DNA of 64,000 nucleotides, from positions 1 to 64,000 of the forward strand of contig JAEYOR010000020.1 of NCBI GenBank assembly GCA_023411615.1, written 5' to 3'. This DNA comes from Actinomycetes bacterium (GTDB lineage Bacteria; Actinomycetota; Actinomycetes; Actinomycetales; Demequinaceae). The notes below the pieces were generated by a model. That model made no database searches and was not told the DNA's origin. It saw only the letters and a list, made by a program, of their open reading frames with translations. The position numbers and the translations under genes are program-made. Shown in pieces: positions 25,804 to 33,970 of this stretch (within the stretch, counting starts at the first letter, position 1; every line of letters begins with the position of its first letter).

Positions 25804-26069
25804 CAGCGCTCCTTTGTCGCGGCTGTGGCCGACGCTCGGGCAGGCGCCGCCCCGTCCGCCACCGACGCGTCCCACGGCTCATCATCGCCAGTTGAGCGCC
25901 AGTCGTCCCACGCTTCCGCATAATCGGCTTGGAGTTCCGCCGCACGCAAGCGTTCGAGTGCGTGGTGGATGACGGCGGAACGCGAGTCGAAGCCGCCTTC
26001 TGCGGCTAAACGGTCAATGAACTCAACGGTGTGCTCGGGCAGACTGATCGACAATTTCATGGTTGCCAT
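25803..26069 (-). CDS. ribbon-helix-helix antitoxin (MazE-like partner)
   Basis: An 88-aa protein. Residues 4-48 form a ribbon-helix-helix DNA-binding domain (MKLSISLPEHTVEFIDRLAA and SRSAVIHHALERLRAAEL); the C-terminal 40 residues are acidic and disordered, ending ATKER, the part that usually blocks the toxin active site. An in-frame ATG at 26060 is an alternative start; the ATG at 26069 follows a TACCTT hexamer by six bases, suggesting a leaderless message. It should repress its own operon. Confidence 0.9.
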   Translation of the reverse strand: MATMKLSISLPEHTVEFIDRLAAEGGFDSRSAVIHHALERLRAAELQADYAEAWDDWRSTGDDEPWDASVADGAAPARASATAATKER

Positions 26070-26075
26070 GCGACC

Positions 26076-26081
26076 AAGGTA
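26076..26081 (-). promoter_or_regulatory. -10 element of the toxin-antitoxin operon
   Basis: TACCTT on the minus strand, six bases before the antitoxin ATG at 26069. Confidence 0.45.
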
Positions 26082-26232
26082 GCACTTGATTCATACTAAG
26101 CCACTACCGTGGTCGCACCAGAGTACGACTACGCATCAATTTCGCATGAGTTCAGCGGCAAGACAAGCATAATCCCTGGTAAATGGCATGCGGGCGCGAC
26201 GCGCCGCTGGCGTCCGTCGCGCAATACGGGCG

Positions 26233-27321
26233 TTACTGAATGACGCCGGCGTTGCGCAATTCGACCGAGAGGTCCTGCGGCCGCGACGCGATGGCAAGAG
26301 CGTCGTCGTACGCCACCACCCCATCACGCACGAGCGCGAGAAGGTGCTGGTCGAAGGTCTGCATCTTGTAGTACGCGCCCTCGGCAATGAGATCCGCGAT
26401 AGGTGGCTGGCTCTTCGGGTCGACGATCGCCTCTGCGGTGCGGCCGTGGTTCACCATGATCTCGGCGACCAGTGCACGCCCGTTGCCACCAACGCGGCGT
26501 ACGAGGCGCTGCGAGATGATGCCTCGCAAGGTCTGAGACAACGTGGCGCGGATCTGTGCCTGCTCGTGCGGGGTGAAGAAGTCAACGATGCGGTTGATCG
26601 TGTCTTGAGCGTCCACCGTGTGGAGCGTGGCGAGCACGAGGTGGCCGGTCTCGGCTGCGGACAGCGCGGCACGGACCGTCTCGACGTCGCGCATCTCACC
26701 GATGAGGATGACGTCGGGGTCCTGGCGCATCGCACCACGGAGTGCGTTCGAGAAGTCGAGGGTGTCCGAACGCACTTCGCGTTGCGAGATGAGCGCCTTC
26801 TTGTCGTCGTGGAGGACCTCGATCGGGTCCTCGATTGTGATGATGTTGACCTCGCGGTACGTGTTGATGAGGTCAACCATCGACGCGAGTGTGGTGGTCT
26901 TTCCGGAGCCCGTAGGGCCGGTGACAAGAACAAGGCCGCGCGGCTCGAGTGCGAGGTCCGCGACAACCGCCGGGATGCCCAGCTCGTCCATCGGCTGCGC
27001 GCCCACGGCGACCCGACGGAACACAAGACAGTCAGTGCCGCGGGCCACATACGCATTGACGCGGAAACGGCCAACGCCGGACAGCGAGAAGGCGAAGTCC
27101 GCCTCGTGAATATCCCGGAACTGCGCAACCAAGTCCTCCGGCAGCACCTGAGCCACCATGTTGCGCGTGTCCTCCGGCCGCAACGGCGGCACCTGAAGCT
27201 TGCGCAGGCGCCCGTCCACGCGAATGCGCGGGGCAGAGCCCACCTTGCAGTGCAAGTCGGAACCGCCAGTAGACGCGAGGGCGTGCAACAGCGGGATGAC
27301 GGAAACGGGCTGGTCGCTCAC
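26233..27321 (-). CDS. pilT: type IV pilus retraction ATPase PilT
   Basis: A 362-aa PilT-type hexameric ATPase that powers pilus retraction. N-terminal PAS-like domain with GGSDLHCKVGSAPRIRVDG; Walker A GPTGSGKTTT near residue 135; Asp box IITIEDPIE; Walker B DPDVILIGEMRDVET; and the PilT-specific AIRNLIRE region replaced by a related TFDQHLLALVRDG tail. The GTG at 27321 has GGAGG at good spacing, so the frame extending to 27528 is not used. No pilB, pilC or pilin gene is in the window, so it is an orphan here; the rest of the pilus system must be elsewhere if it acts as a pilus motor. Confidence 0.93.
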   Translation of the reverse strand: MSDQPVSVIPLLHALASTGGSDLHCKVGSAPRIRVDGRLRKLQVPPLRPEDTRNMVAQVLPEDLVAQFRDIHEADFAFSLSGVGRFRVNAYVARGTDCLVFRRVAVGAQPMDELGIPAVVADLALEPRGLVLVTGPTGSGKTTTLASMVDLINTYREVNIITIEDPIEVLHDDKKALISQREVRSDTLDFSNALRGAMRQDPDVILIGEMRDVETVRAALSAAETGHLVLATLHTVDAQDTINRIVDFFTPHEQAQIRATLSQTLRGIISQRLVRRVGGNGRALVAEIMVNHGRTAEAIVDPKSQPPIADLIAEGAYYKMQTFDQHLLALVRDGVVAYDDALAIASRPQDLSVELRNAGVIQ

Positions 27322-27460
27322 GGTACCTCCATCGGCAGAGCGAGACGTCTGCTTGAGAGGGTACGGCCTTGTGGAGGTGGGCGAAAGGCGAGACGACGCA
27401 TTGCTCACGCTCGCGTGTGGGATGATGAGGGGTCGCAGCACCAGACCTAAGGGAGTCACC

Positions 27461-27535
27461 ATGAGCAAGCGCGGTCGCAAGCGCAAGACGCGTGCCAAGT
27501 CCGGCGCCAACCACGGCAAGCGTCCCAACGCATAA
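27461..27535 (+). CDS. ribosomal protein bL37 (AURKAIP1/COX24-domain small protein)
   Basis: A 24-residue, Arg/Lys-rich peptide beginning MSKRGRKRKTRAKSG and ending GKRPNA, matching the actinobacterial large-subunit protein bL37. AAGGGAG lies seven bases upstream of the ATG. It is a single-gene unit, followed by a terminator, and sits between pilT and rsrA-sigR in divergent or convergent orientation. Confidence 0.9.
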   Translation: MSKRGRKRKTRAKSGANHGKRPNA

Positions 27536-27563
27536 GCGTGCGGGGCTCAGCCCCGAACAAACG

Positions 27564-27600
27564 GAAGCCCGCGGCCTTGAGGACGCGGGCTTCGTCGTTT
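27564..27600 (+). terminator. terminator of the bL37 gene
   Basis: Perfect 10-bp stem GAAGCCCGCG (27564-27573) with CGCGGGCTTC (27584-27593), 10-base loop, then GTCGTTT. Confidence 0.75.
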
Positions 27601-27669
27601 CTCAGCCTGCCCCGGTCATTGCCCCTGCACCGGGAGAAGCCAACCTCATCGTCGGCCTCAGGCTCACGT

Positions 27670-27918
27670 CTAGTGGTGGCTCTCTTCGCGCGCCATCTGG
27701 ATGGTGCTGAGAACTCGTTCACGCAGTTGGTGGGGTGCCTGACCCGTGTGTGCCTTCGACACGAGCAGGCGGATTTTCTCGTTGATCCGTCGCTCCGCCT
27801 CACACGGAGGGCACTCCTTCAAGTGCGAGCCGATGCGCAACAACTCCTCATCGGAAAGTTCCCCATCGATGTACTCGAAGAGCTTGTTCAACGCCTCTTC
27901 ACATTGCCGCTTAGGCAC
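27670..27918 (-). CDS. rsrA: zinc-binding anti-sigma factor (RsrA/RshA type)
   Basis: An 82-aa ZAS-family anti-sigma factor. The redox/zinc motif is HLKECPPC (HX3CX2C) at residues 32-39, after an N-terminal helix CEEALNKLFEYIDGELS that has an additional Cys. These proteins hold SigR/SigH until disulphide stress releases it. The start is GTG with a strong ribosome binding site GAGGAGGTGA. It lies 54 bases after sigR, and a mini-ORF bridges the gap, ending eight bases inside it. It should be cotranscribed with sigR. Confidence 0.92.
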   Translation of the reverse strand: MPKRQCEEALNKLFEYIDGELSDEELLRIGSHLKECPPCEAERRINEKIRLLVSKAHTGQAPHQLRERVLSTIQMAREESHH

Positions 27919-27976
27919 GGCTCACCTCCTCAGCCGCCACCCGGGCACTCTGCTCGGTCACGTGGCACTTCTTCAT
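27911..27976 (-). CDS. 21-codon coupling mini-ORF between sigR and rsrA
   Basis: Starts with an ATG overlapping the sigR stop (TCATGA), reads MKKCHVTEQ to EEVSRA and ends with TAA at 27911-27913, eight bases inside rsrA in another frame. The rsrA ribosome binding site GAGGAGGTGA lies inside its final codons. It would carry ribosomes from sigR to rsrA; whether the peptide itself matters is unknown. The reading frame is certain; its translation is inference. Confidence 0.4.
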   Translation of the reverse strand: MKKCHVTEQSARVAAEEVSRA

Positions 27977-28554
27977 GACTGCGCCTCCGCTCGGTAGTCG
28001 CGGATTCCCTGCTCTGCCGCGTAGTCGCGAAGCCTGTCACGTAGCATTCTCCGTCCCCGGTGCAGGCGGGACATGACTGTTCCCACCGGTGTGTCCATAA
28101 TCTCGGCGATCTCTTTGTAGGCGAAGCCTTCGACATCGCTGAGATACACGGCCATGCGGAAATCGTCAGAGAGTTCCGCAAGCGCGTCACGGATCTCGTT
28201 GTCGCCAAGCGCGTCAAGAGCCTGCTCCTCCGCAGACGCCAATCCGGCGGATTGGTGCTGTGCCGCGGAGGCAAGCTGCCAGTCCTCGACCGTGTCGGCG
28301 TCAGTGCGCTTGGGCTCGCGCTGCTTCTTGCGGTAACTGTTGATGAATGCGTTGGTCTGAATCCGGTACAGCCACGCCTTGAGGTTGGTTCCGGGCGTGA
28401 ACTTGTCCTGGGCCGCGAAGGCCTTGGCGAAGGTCTCTTGAACGAGGTCTTCAGCGTCGGCGGAATTGCGGGTCATGCGCAACGCCGCCGCATATAACTG
28501 GTCCATGTAGGACAGTGCTTCTACCTCGAAGTCGAGGCTCGTGTTGTCGGTCAT
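27973..28554 (-). CDS. sigH: ECF sigma factor SigR/SigH, oxidative (thiol) stress
   Basis: A sigma-70 ECF factor of the SigR/SigH group (193 aa). Region 2: [30 protein letters not shown] and [29 protein letters not shown]; region 4: LPDDF-like [25 protein letters not shown] and [21 protein letters not shown]. The whole chain matches actinobacterial SigH closely. ATG 28554 is chosen: it begins just before the conserved part and lies downstream of a SigR-type promoter; a GTG at 28599 would give a longer form. Its targets include thiol-redox genes in relatives. The anti-sigma gene rsrA follows. Confidence 0.94.
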   Translation of the reverse strand: MTDNTSLDFEVEALSYMDQLYAAALRMTRNSADAEDLVQETFAKAFAAQDKFTPGTNLKAWLYRIQTNAFINSYRKKQREPKRTDADTVEDWQLASAAQHQSAGLASAEEQALDALGDNEIRDALAELSDDFRMAVYLSDVEGFAYKEIAEIMDTPVGTVMSRLHRGRRMLRDRLRDYAAEQGIRDYRAEAQS

Positions 28555-28639
28555 CGCCAACGAGCCTACCTGTCGCCGGGCGCTAAGACCTTGGCGCACC
28601 GCACGCGTCTCGATCGAGCCAGTCAACGTCATGACCCCA

Positions 28640-28667
28640 CAACACCACATTGGGGGGCAACATTCCC
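28640..28667 (-). promoter_or_regulatory. SigR-type autoregulatory promoter of sigR
   Basis: On the minus strand GGGAAT (28662-28667), exactly 18 bases, then GTTG (28640-28643). This matches the SigR/SigH consensus GGAAT-N18-GTT known from actinomycetes. It lies about 90 bases upstream of the chosen sigR start and predicts positive autoregulation. Confidence 0.75.
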
Positions 28668-28751
28668 GCCGTTTGTGAGGGATTCCACGGCTGCCGGGGC
28701 GGGATGACGCCGACGCTTCATGTGCGGGACGTTCTCCCGTGTGCTCTCCCG

Positions 28752-28779
28752 TGGACGGCCTCGCAGAGATGAGTAGGCT
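28752..28779 (+). promoter_or_regulatory. promoter of the DoxX-like gene
   Basis: TGGACG (28752-28757), 16-base spacer, TAGGCT (28774-28779), then six bases to the ATG at 28786. GGAGG also lies in those six bases. Confidence 0.45.
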
Positions 28780-28785
28780 GGAGGC

Positions 28786-29322
28786 ATGACTCGTGCTCTT
28801 GCTCGGCCGTTGCTTGCCTCATGGTTTGTCTATGCGGGCGTCCGTGATGCCGTGGAGCCCGACGAGCGGGCCCGGGTTGCGGAGCCTGTTGTCGCTCCCC
28901 TGCTTCACGAGGCGGGCGCCACTGACGTCAGTACGTCCGACGTGGTGCGCGTCCACGGTGCGGTGACCGCCCTCACCGCAACCGTGCTCGCCTTTTCCCG
29001 CACGCCCCGTAGCGCCGGAATTGTGCTCACCGGGCTGGCTGCAGCGTCGGCCGCGGTGTACACGCCGTTCTGGCGCTTGCCCGAAGGACCTGACCGGGAC
29101 GCGATGCGTGGCGAGTTCCTTAAGAACCTCTCGCTCGTTGGTGGCGCGATGCTTGCTGCCACCGCGGGCCACTCGGCTGGCCACGTGAAGCGCAAGAAGG
29201 CGCGCAAGGCAAAGGCGAAGGCGAAGGCTGCGTCCAAGAAGGCGCAAGCCAAGAAGCACGTCATCGACGCTTACCGGGAAGCTCCGGGGCTGCGCGGCTG
29301 GGCCGCTCGTAGGGCCTCGTGA
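28786..29322 (+). CDS. DoxX-like membrane protein with Lys-rich tail
   Basis: A 178-aa membrane protein with the DoxX-family N-terminal segment [22 protein letters not shown] and four hydrophobic helices up to about residue 130. The C-terminus is a Lys/Ala-rich run ([15 protein letters not shown] and further) of about 30 residues, likely cytoplasmic and nucleic-acid- or membrane-surface-binding. DoxX proteins have been linked to thiol and oxidative stress in mycobacteria, which fits the location beside sigR/rsrA, though that is not evidence of function. Its stop overlaps the GTG of aroA by four bases. Confidence 0.8.
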   Translation: MTRALARPLLASWFVYAGVRDAVEPDERARVAEPVVAPLLHEAGATDVSTSDVVRVHGAVTALTATVLAFSRTPRSAGIVLTGLAAASAAVYTPFWRLPEGPDRDAMRGEFLKNLSLVGGAMLAATAGHSAGHVKRKKARKAKAKAKAASKKAQAKKHVIDAYREAPGLRGWAARRAS

Positions 29323-30719
29323 CGGCGGCGCGTACGCCGGGCGTCGGACCCGGCCAGTTGTGGCCTGCCCCCGTGGCGGCACCCCTCCACGAAACTGCGC
29401 CGCTCAACGCCACCGTTGAGGTGCCGGGATCAAAGTCCCTGACAAACCGTTATTTGGTGCTGGCGGCCCTCGCCGATTCCCCGGTAGACGTCCGTGGAGG
29501 GCTCATCTCGCGTGACTCCGAGCTGATGATCGATGCGTTGCGGACGTTGGGAGTTGGTGTCGACCTTGGTGGCGCTGACGGCGCGTGGACGGTGACCCCC
29601 GGGCCGCTTCACGGCGGCGTCCACATTGAATGCGGGCTTGCGGGCACGGTCATGCGCTTTGTGCCCCCGCTCGTGCTCCTTGCGGGACTTGCGGGCGACA
29701 CCCGTCCCGTCACCTTCGACGGCGATGAGGGCGCCCGGGTTCGGCCTATGGGACCGTTGCTTGACGCACTGCGCGCGCTGGGCGCCACCGTGGACGATGA
29801 CGGGCGCGGGACCTTGCCGTTCAGCGTCACCCCGCCCACTGCGGTGCCGGACGCCGTGGATATCGACTCCTCAGCGTCGTCCCAATTTGTCACCGCGCTG
29901 CTGCTCATTGCGCCGCGTTTGCCGCAAGGGCTCACGGTGCGCCACGTGGGCAAAACGTTGCCGAGCTTGCCGCACATCGATATGACGTGCGCGACCTTGC
30001 GTGAGGCCGGTGTGCGCGTGGACCAGCCCGATGAGCGCACGTGGGTGGTCCACCCGGGGGCGCTTCACCTGCCGCAGGTTCGAGTGGAGCCCGATCTCAG
30101 CAATGCGGGGCCGTTCATGGCGGCGGCACTCATCGCGGGTGGCGAAGTGCGTATCCCAGGTTGGCCTCGCGAGACCACCCAGCCCGGTGCGCTCTACCCC
30201 GAGCTGCTCGAGCGGATGGGTGGCACGTGCACTCTCGAGGGCGACGTGATGACAGTGCGTGGCGACGGCCGGGTGCTGGGAATCGATGCTGATCTCTCCG
30301 CTGCCGGCGAGCTCACCCCCACCATCGCCGCGCTGTGCACAGTAGCCGAGGGTCCGAGCGTCATCTCGGGGATCGGTCACTTGCGTGGACACGAGACAGA
30401 TCGCCTCGCCGCGATCGCCACGGAAGTGGAGCGCGTAGGCGGCTCATGCGAGGCGGATGAATCGTCCCTCGTCTTTGGCGGTGCCCCCGACCCTGCTGGC
30501 CTCGATGCGGGATTGCACGGTGCCGAGATCGAGACGTATCACGATCACCGCATGGCAACCTTTGCAGCGATCATCGGCTTGCGGGTTCCGGGCATTGAGG
30601 TGGTCAATGTGGGCACCACGTCCAAGACGATGCCCGATTTCCCCGCGATGTGGCAGGCAATGGTGAACCCGCGCCCAGTGGTGGGACGTGCTGGCAGCGC
30701 GGAGGCACCGCTCGCGTGA
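29319..30719 (+). CDS. aroA: 3-phosphoshikimate 1-carboxyvinyltransferase
   Basis: EPSP synthase (466 aa), sixth step of the shikimate pathway. The N-terminal GSKSLTNRYLVLAAL carries the phosphoshikimate-binding Lys-Ser, and the conserved LAGTVMRFVPPLVLLAG, SSQFVTALLLIAPRLP, GPFMAAALIAGGEVRIPGW and TYHDHRMATFAAIIGLR are all present. Start is GTG overlapping the DoxX-like gene. rsgA follows with a GTGA overlap. The actinobacterial aroA-rsgA arrangement is conserved. Confidence 0.96.
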   Translation: MTAARTPGVGPGQLWPAPVAAPLHETAPLNATVEVPGSKSLTNRYLVLAALADSPVDVRGGLISRDSELMIDALRTLGVGVDLGGADGAWTVTPGPLHGGVHIECGLAGTVMRFVPPLVLLAGLAGDTRPVTFDGDEGARVRPMGPLLDALRALGATVDDDGRGTLPFSVTPPTAVPDAVDIDSSASSQFVTALLLIAPRLPQGLTVRHVGKTLPSLPHIDMTCATLREAGVRVDQPDERTWVVHPGALHLPQVRVEPDLSNAGPFMAAALIAGGEVRIPGWPRETTQPGALYPELLERMGGTCTLEGDVMTVRGDGRVLGIDADLSAAGELTPTIAALCTVAEGPSVISGIGHLRGHETDRLAAIATEVERVGGSCEADESSLVFGGAPDPAGLDAGLHGAEIETYHDHRMATFAAIIGLRVPGIEVVNVGTTSKTMPDFPAMWQAMVNPRPVVGRAGSAEAPLA

Positions 30720-31738
30720 GCGACTGGGCTCACTACGACGAATCCGACGCCCGGGTACGGCCTGGGCGACGCGGCTCGAGGCCCCGGACCAAGCGTCGGC
30801 CGGCGCACGAGGACGCGGTTGACGGCGTCGTCATCGCGGTTGACCGGGGCCGTTACACGGTGCTGACTGACGCAGGGCCTACCGTCATGGCCGTCAAGGC
30901 GCGAGAGGTGGGGCGCCGCGGGCTGGTGGTGGGCGATGCCGTGCACCTTGTGGGGGACGTGAGCGGTGCGTCTGACACGCTGGCGAGGATCGTGCGGCGC
31001 GGTGAGCGGGTCTCCGCCTTGCGGCGCACTGCCGACGACACGGATCCCACCGAGCGGGTGGTGGTGGCCAATGCGGACCAGTTGGCGATTGTCGCGGCGG
31101 TCGCTGACCCCGAGCCCAATCCACGGATGATTGACCGTGCGCTTGTGGCTGGCTTTGATGCAGGGCTGAGTGCCGTACTTGTGCTGACCAAGGCGGACCT
31201 CGCCTCGGCCGATCCGATGCGTGCGCTCTATGAACCGCTGGGCGTCACGGTCATCGAGGTGTCGGTGCGGCGCGATGGCGGGCCCGCAGCGGATCCAGGC
31301 TTTGTGCGCCTTCAAGAGCAGCTTCACGGTGTCAAGACCGTGTTTGTCGGACCGTCCGGTGTGGGGAAGTCGACGCTTGTCAACGCGCTCGTGCCTGCGG
31401 CCGATCGCGCTGTAGGGCGTGTCAATGACGTGACGGGCCGGGGCCGGCATACGTCGACATCGTCCGTCATGGTGGAGGTTCCCACGGGCGGCTGGATCAT
31501 TGACACGCCCGGCGTGCGGTCCTTTGGCTTGGCCCACGTGGACCCCGCGCACATGCTCCGCGCGTTCCCCGATGTGGCCGATTACGAGGAAGAACACTGT
31601 CCCCGCGGCTGCCAGCATGTGAGCGCTGCCGATGGTTGTGAGCTTGACTCCTGGGCTGCCGGCTCACCCGAGCGTGAGATCAAGCTCGACTCGATCCGAC
31701 GACTGCTCGCCTCACGCTTGGCCGGCGAGGCGTACTAA
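30716..31738 (+). CDS. rsgA: small ribosomal subunit biogenesis GTPase RsgA
   Basis: A 340-aa circularly permuted GTPase. An N-terminal OB-like domain is followed by G4 (LVLTKADLAS), then G1 (GPSGVGKSTLVN), then G3 (DTPGVRSFGLAHV), then the C-terminal zinc finger (CPRGCQHVSAADGC). It checks the decoding centre of the maturing 30S subunit. GTG 30716 is chosen because GGAGG lies about 10 bases upstream and it overlaps the aroA stop. Its last 59 bases overlap the end of the Fic gene on the other strand. Confidence 0.94.
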   Translation: MSDWAHYDESDARVRPGRRGSRPRTKRRPAHEDAVDGVVIAVDRGRYTVLTDAGPTVMAVKAREVGRRGLVVGDAVHLVGDVSGASDTLARIVRRGERVSALRRTADDTDPTERVVVANADQLAIVAAVADPEPNPRMIDRALVAGFDAGLSAVLVLTKADLASADPMRALYEPLGVTVIEVSVRRDGGPAADPGFVRLQEQLHGVKTVFVGPSGVGKSTLVNALVPAADRAVGRVNDVTGRGRHTSTSSVMVEVPTGGWIIDTPGVRSFGLAHVDPAHMLRAFPDVADYEEEHCPRGCQHVSAADGCELDSWAAGSPEREIKLDSIRRLLASRLAGEAY

Positions 31739-32936
31739 GCCTCTCTCGCCTGCCGCGCGACATAGCGCCTCCCGAGAGCTCATCGACCAGGTTCTGTGAG
31801 GCCTCGAACACGTCCATTGCAGCCCATGCGGTGTCGCGTTTGGTGGGGCTCACCCGGGAAAGCACTCCCACTTCCGCTAGCCGCGCGATCGCGTCGTAGG
31901 CGCTGGCCTGGGAAGCGCCGGTGAGTTCCTGGACCCCCTGGGCGTTGACCGTTGGGTTCGCGGCGAGCACCTCAATGAGCGCGTGGGCGGCGGAGCCCCG
32001 TCGCGGCCGTGCGGCCTCGTGCCATTGAGCTGGCAGCAAGGCGACCGTCTCTGCGAGACGGCTGGCAGCATCGGCCGCCCTCAGCGTTGCGTCGGCAACC
32101 ATCTCGACCATTGGAGTGGCGGCGCCGTCCCTGAAGGTTCTCCAGGAGCCGTTGTAACGGAGAATGTTGCGAGAAAGTGCGGCCGAGATCGGCACAATTG
32201 ACCTCTCAGTGGCTCTCCTGGAACGAAACACGCCGTTGATGAGGCTCCGAGCCACCTGATCGTTGCTCTGCGGGAAGGGTTCGATCGACCTCAGCTGAGC
32301 GTGGGCGATCGCTGCTTGGGTGACGGGGTCAAGGTCGTGTCTGGCCGCAAAAGCGATGAGGTCGTCCATGAGCGCCGGAACGCGTGCAGGATGAGGGGGC
32401 ACGTAGTCGGCGCCGTCTGGCCAAAGATCAGTGCCTCCTTGCCATGTCTGCACGCCACGATATGCGGCGCCAATTCGATGTCCCGACGCCATGCGACGAG
32501 GCGGGCTGTAGGCAAGAGAGATCGATCCGAGCGTGACGGCCCGACGGCTCGCACTGATGTGCGCGAGGAGGTTAGTCCTTGCCGAGTGGATCGTGCGTGC
32601 CGCCCTTGTTGTGGGCTGTCCAGCGGCCGCAGCGGCCACCTGCGTGGGCGCAGCAATGTGGCCGTCTATCAGGTATGACGCTGATGCTTCAGCGAGTGCG
32701 AGTATGGCGGCCACTCCTGGCCGGTTCGTTGCCGGCAAGCGGTCGAGAACGGCCACGGCGAGCCGCGCCTCCTGGCACATGCTCGCGGTCTCTGCATCCA
32801 TGTGGAGCTGTTGTGAGGCAAGGCTCGCAGGCACTGCGGCTTCGTAATCGTGGACGAGTTTCACGCCCGAATCGGCAGGCGCCCACGGCAACTTCTCGCG
32901 GGAGTGGGGTCGCAAGCTCAGTGACACTTTGCCCAC
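31680..32936 (-). CDS. Fic-domain protein with degenerate active-site motif
   Basis: A 418-aa Fic-family protein with an N-terminal Fic_N-like region (about residues 1-110), a Fic domain (about 120-290) and a C-terminal winged-helix segment (about 325-395, VLAANPTVNAQGVQELTG, YDAIARLAEVGVLSR). At the active-site loop, where active Fic AMP-transferases have HPFxD/EGNGRxxR, this protein has EPFPQSNDQVAR (residues 219-230): His is Glu, the Asp-Gly pair is Gln-Ser, and the second Gly-Arg is Asp-Gln. Catalysis is therefore doubtful. It starts GTG, with a promoter upstream, and its 3' end overlaps rsgA by 59 bases, so transcription is convergent. Confidence 0.82.
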   Translation of the reverse strand: MGKVSLSLRPHSREKLPWAPADSGVKLVHDYEAAVPASLASQQLHMDAETASMCQEARLAVAVLDRLPATNRPGVAAILALAEASASYLIDGHIAAPTQVAAAAAGQPTTRAARTIHSARTNLLAHISASRRAVTLGSISLAYSPPRRMASGHRIGAAYRGVQTWQGGTDLWPDGADYVPPHPARVPALMDDLIAFAARHDLDPVTQAAIAHAQLRSIEPFPQSNDQVARSLINGVFRSRRATERSIVPISAALSRNILRYNGSWRTFRDGAATPMVEMVADATLRAADAASRLAETVALLPAQWHEAARPRRGSAAHALIEVLAANPTVNAQGVQELTGASQASAYDAIARLAEVGVLSRVSPTKRDTAWAAMDVFEASQNLVDELSGGAMSRGRRERLSTPRRPSVRRAVVGSSRA

Positions 32937-32985
32937 CGCCTCTCGCGCTTGCGTTCTTTATTCTGGATTACTGCTCTTTCTCGGA

Positions 32986-33015
32986 ATAGTAGACACGATT
33001 GCACGGGCTTGTCGA
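32986..33015 (-). promoter_or_regulatory. promoter of the Fic gene
   Basis: TCGACA (33010-33015), 18-base spacer, TACTAT (32986-32991), in an AT-richer stretch about 50 bases upstream of the GTG. Confidence 0.5.
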
Positions 33016-33159
33016 GACTCCTTCAGTGGGATGGTCTAGGCCGCCCTGAGTGACCCGACGTGTTTCCACGACGGGCTCTCCACCGAAGGGGCGAAAACTG
33101 CTCCGAACGCTTCAGGGATGTTGCACGACGTCTGCCACAGCCCCTGAGAGCGCTCGGGC

Positions 33160-33165
33160 TACGCT
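33160..33165 (+). promoter_or_regulatory. -10 element, probable leaderless promoter of hisN
   Basis: TACGCT with seven bases to the ATG at 33173; no ribosome binding site. Confidence 0.5.
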
Positions 33166-33172
33166 GGGCGCC

Positions 33173-33970
33173 ATGAATCACCGTGACGATCTCGCCCTCG
33201 CCCTGCGCATCGCTGATGAGGTGGATGCCCTCACCATTGCGGGCTCGCTCGGGGACTTCTCTGTTGAGATGAAGCCTGATGACACCCCCGTCACGGCGAT
33301 CGACCGCGCCGCCGAGCGCCTCGTTCGCGACATCCTCACGCAGGAGCGCCCCGCCGACGCAATCCTGGGCGAGGAGTACGGCGCCTCGGGCGACGAGACA
33401 TCCGGCCGACGCTGGGTCATCGACCCCATCGACGGCACCAAGAACTTTGTGCGCGGCGTGCCTGCGTGGGCCACCCTCATCGGGCTGCTGGTGGACGGAG
33501 AGCCGACGGTCGGCGTCGTCTCAGCTCCTGCGCTGGGCCGACGCTGGTACGCGGCCACCGGCGAGGGCGCCTGGGCTACCACCCGGGTCCACGGCTTCCC
33601 GACGGAGCCGCGCCCCGTTCACGTGTCTGCCGTCTCCACTCTGGCCGATGCCTCGCTCTCCTACTCGGAACCTGGCGAATGGCACGCTGAGGGCAAGGGC
33701 GTACAGTTCGAGGCTCTGCAGCGCGCAGTGTGGCGCACGCGCGCTTACGGCGATTTCTGGAGTTACATGCTCGTCGCCGAAGGCAGCGTCGACATCGCTG
33801 CCGAGCCAGAACTTGCTCTTCACGACATGGCGGCAATCGTGCCGATCGTGACCGAGGCCGGCGGCGCGTTCAGCTCCGTTGAAGGCGTCCCCGGCCCGTT
33901 TGGCGGCTCGGCTCTCGCGACAAACGGCCACCTCCACGAGCAGGTGCTCGCGATCCTCGCCCCTCGCTAG
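33173..33970 (+). CDS. hisN: histidinol-phosphatase (inositol monophosphatase family)
   Basis: A 265-aa phosphatase of the inositol monophosphatase fold. Motif 1 is LGEEYG, motif 2 WVIDPIDGTKNFVRG, and a third metal motif LALHDMAAIVPIVTEAGG. These match actinobacterial HisN, which completes histidine biosynthesis; a sugar-phosphate or inositol phosphatase is possible. ATG 33173 is chosen because the family start (an N-terminal LALALRIADEVDALTI helix) begins there and a leaderless -10 precedes it. The gene is separate from other histidine genes. Its stop overlaps the DUF6912 stop on the other strand by four bases. Confidence 0.88.
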   Translation: MNHRDDLALALRIADEVDALTIAGSLGDFSVEMKPDDTPVTAIDRAAERLVRDILTQERPADAILGEEYGASGDETSGRRWVIDPIDGTKNFVRGVPAWATLIGLLVDGEPTVGVVSAPALGRRWYAATGEGAWATTRVHGFPTEPRPVHVSAVSTLADASLSYSEPGEWHAEGKGVQFEALQRAVWRTRAYGDFWSYMLVAEGSVDIAAEPELALHDMAAIVPIVTEAGGAFSSVEGVPGPFGGSALATNGHLHEQVLAILAPR

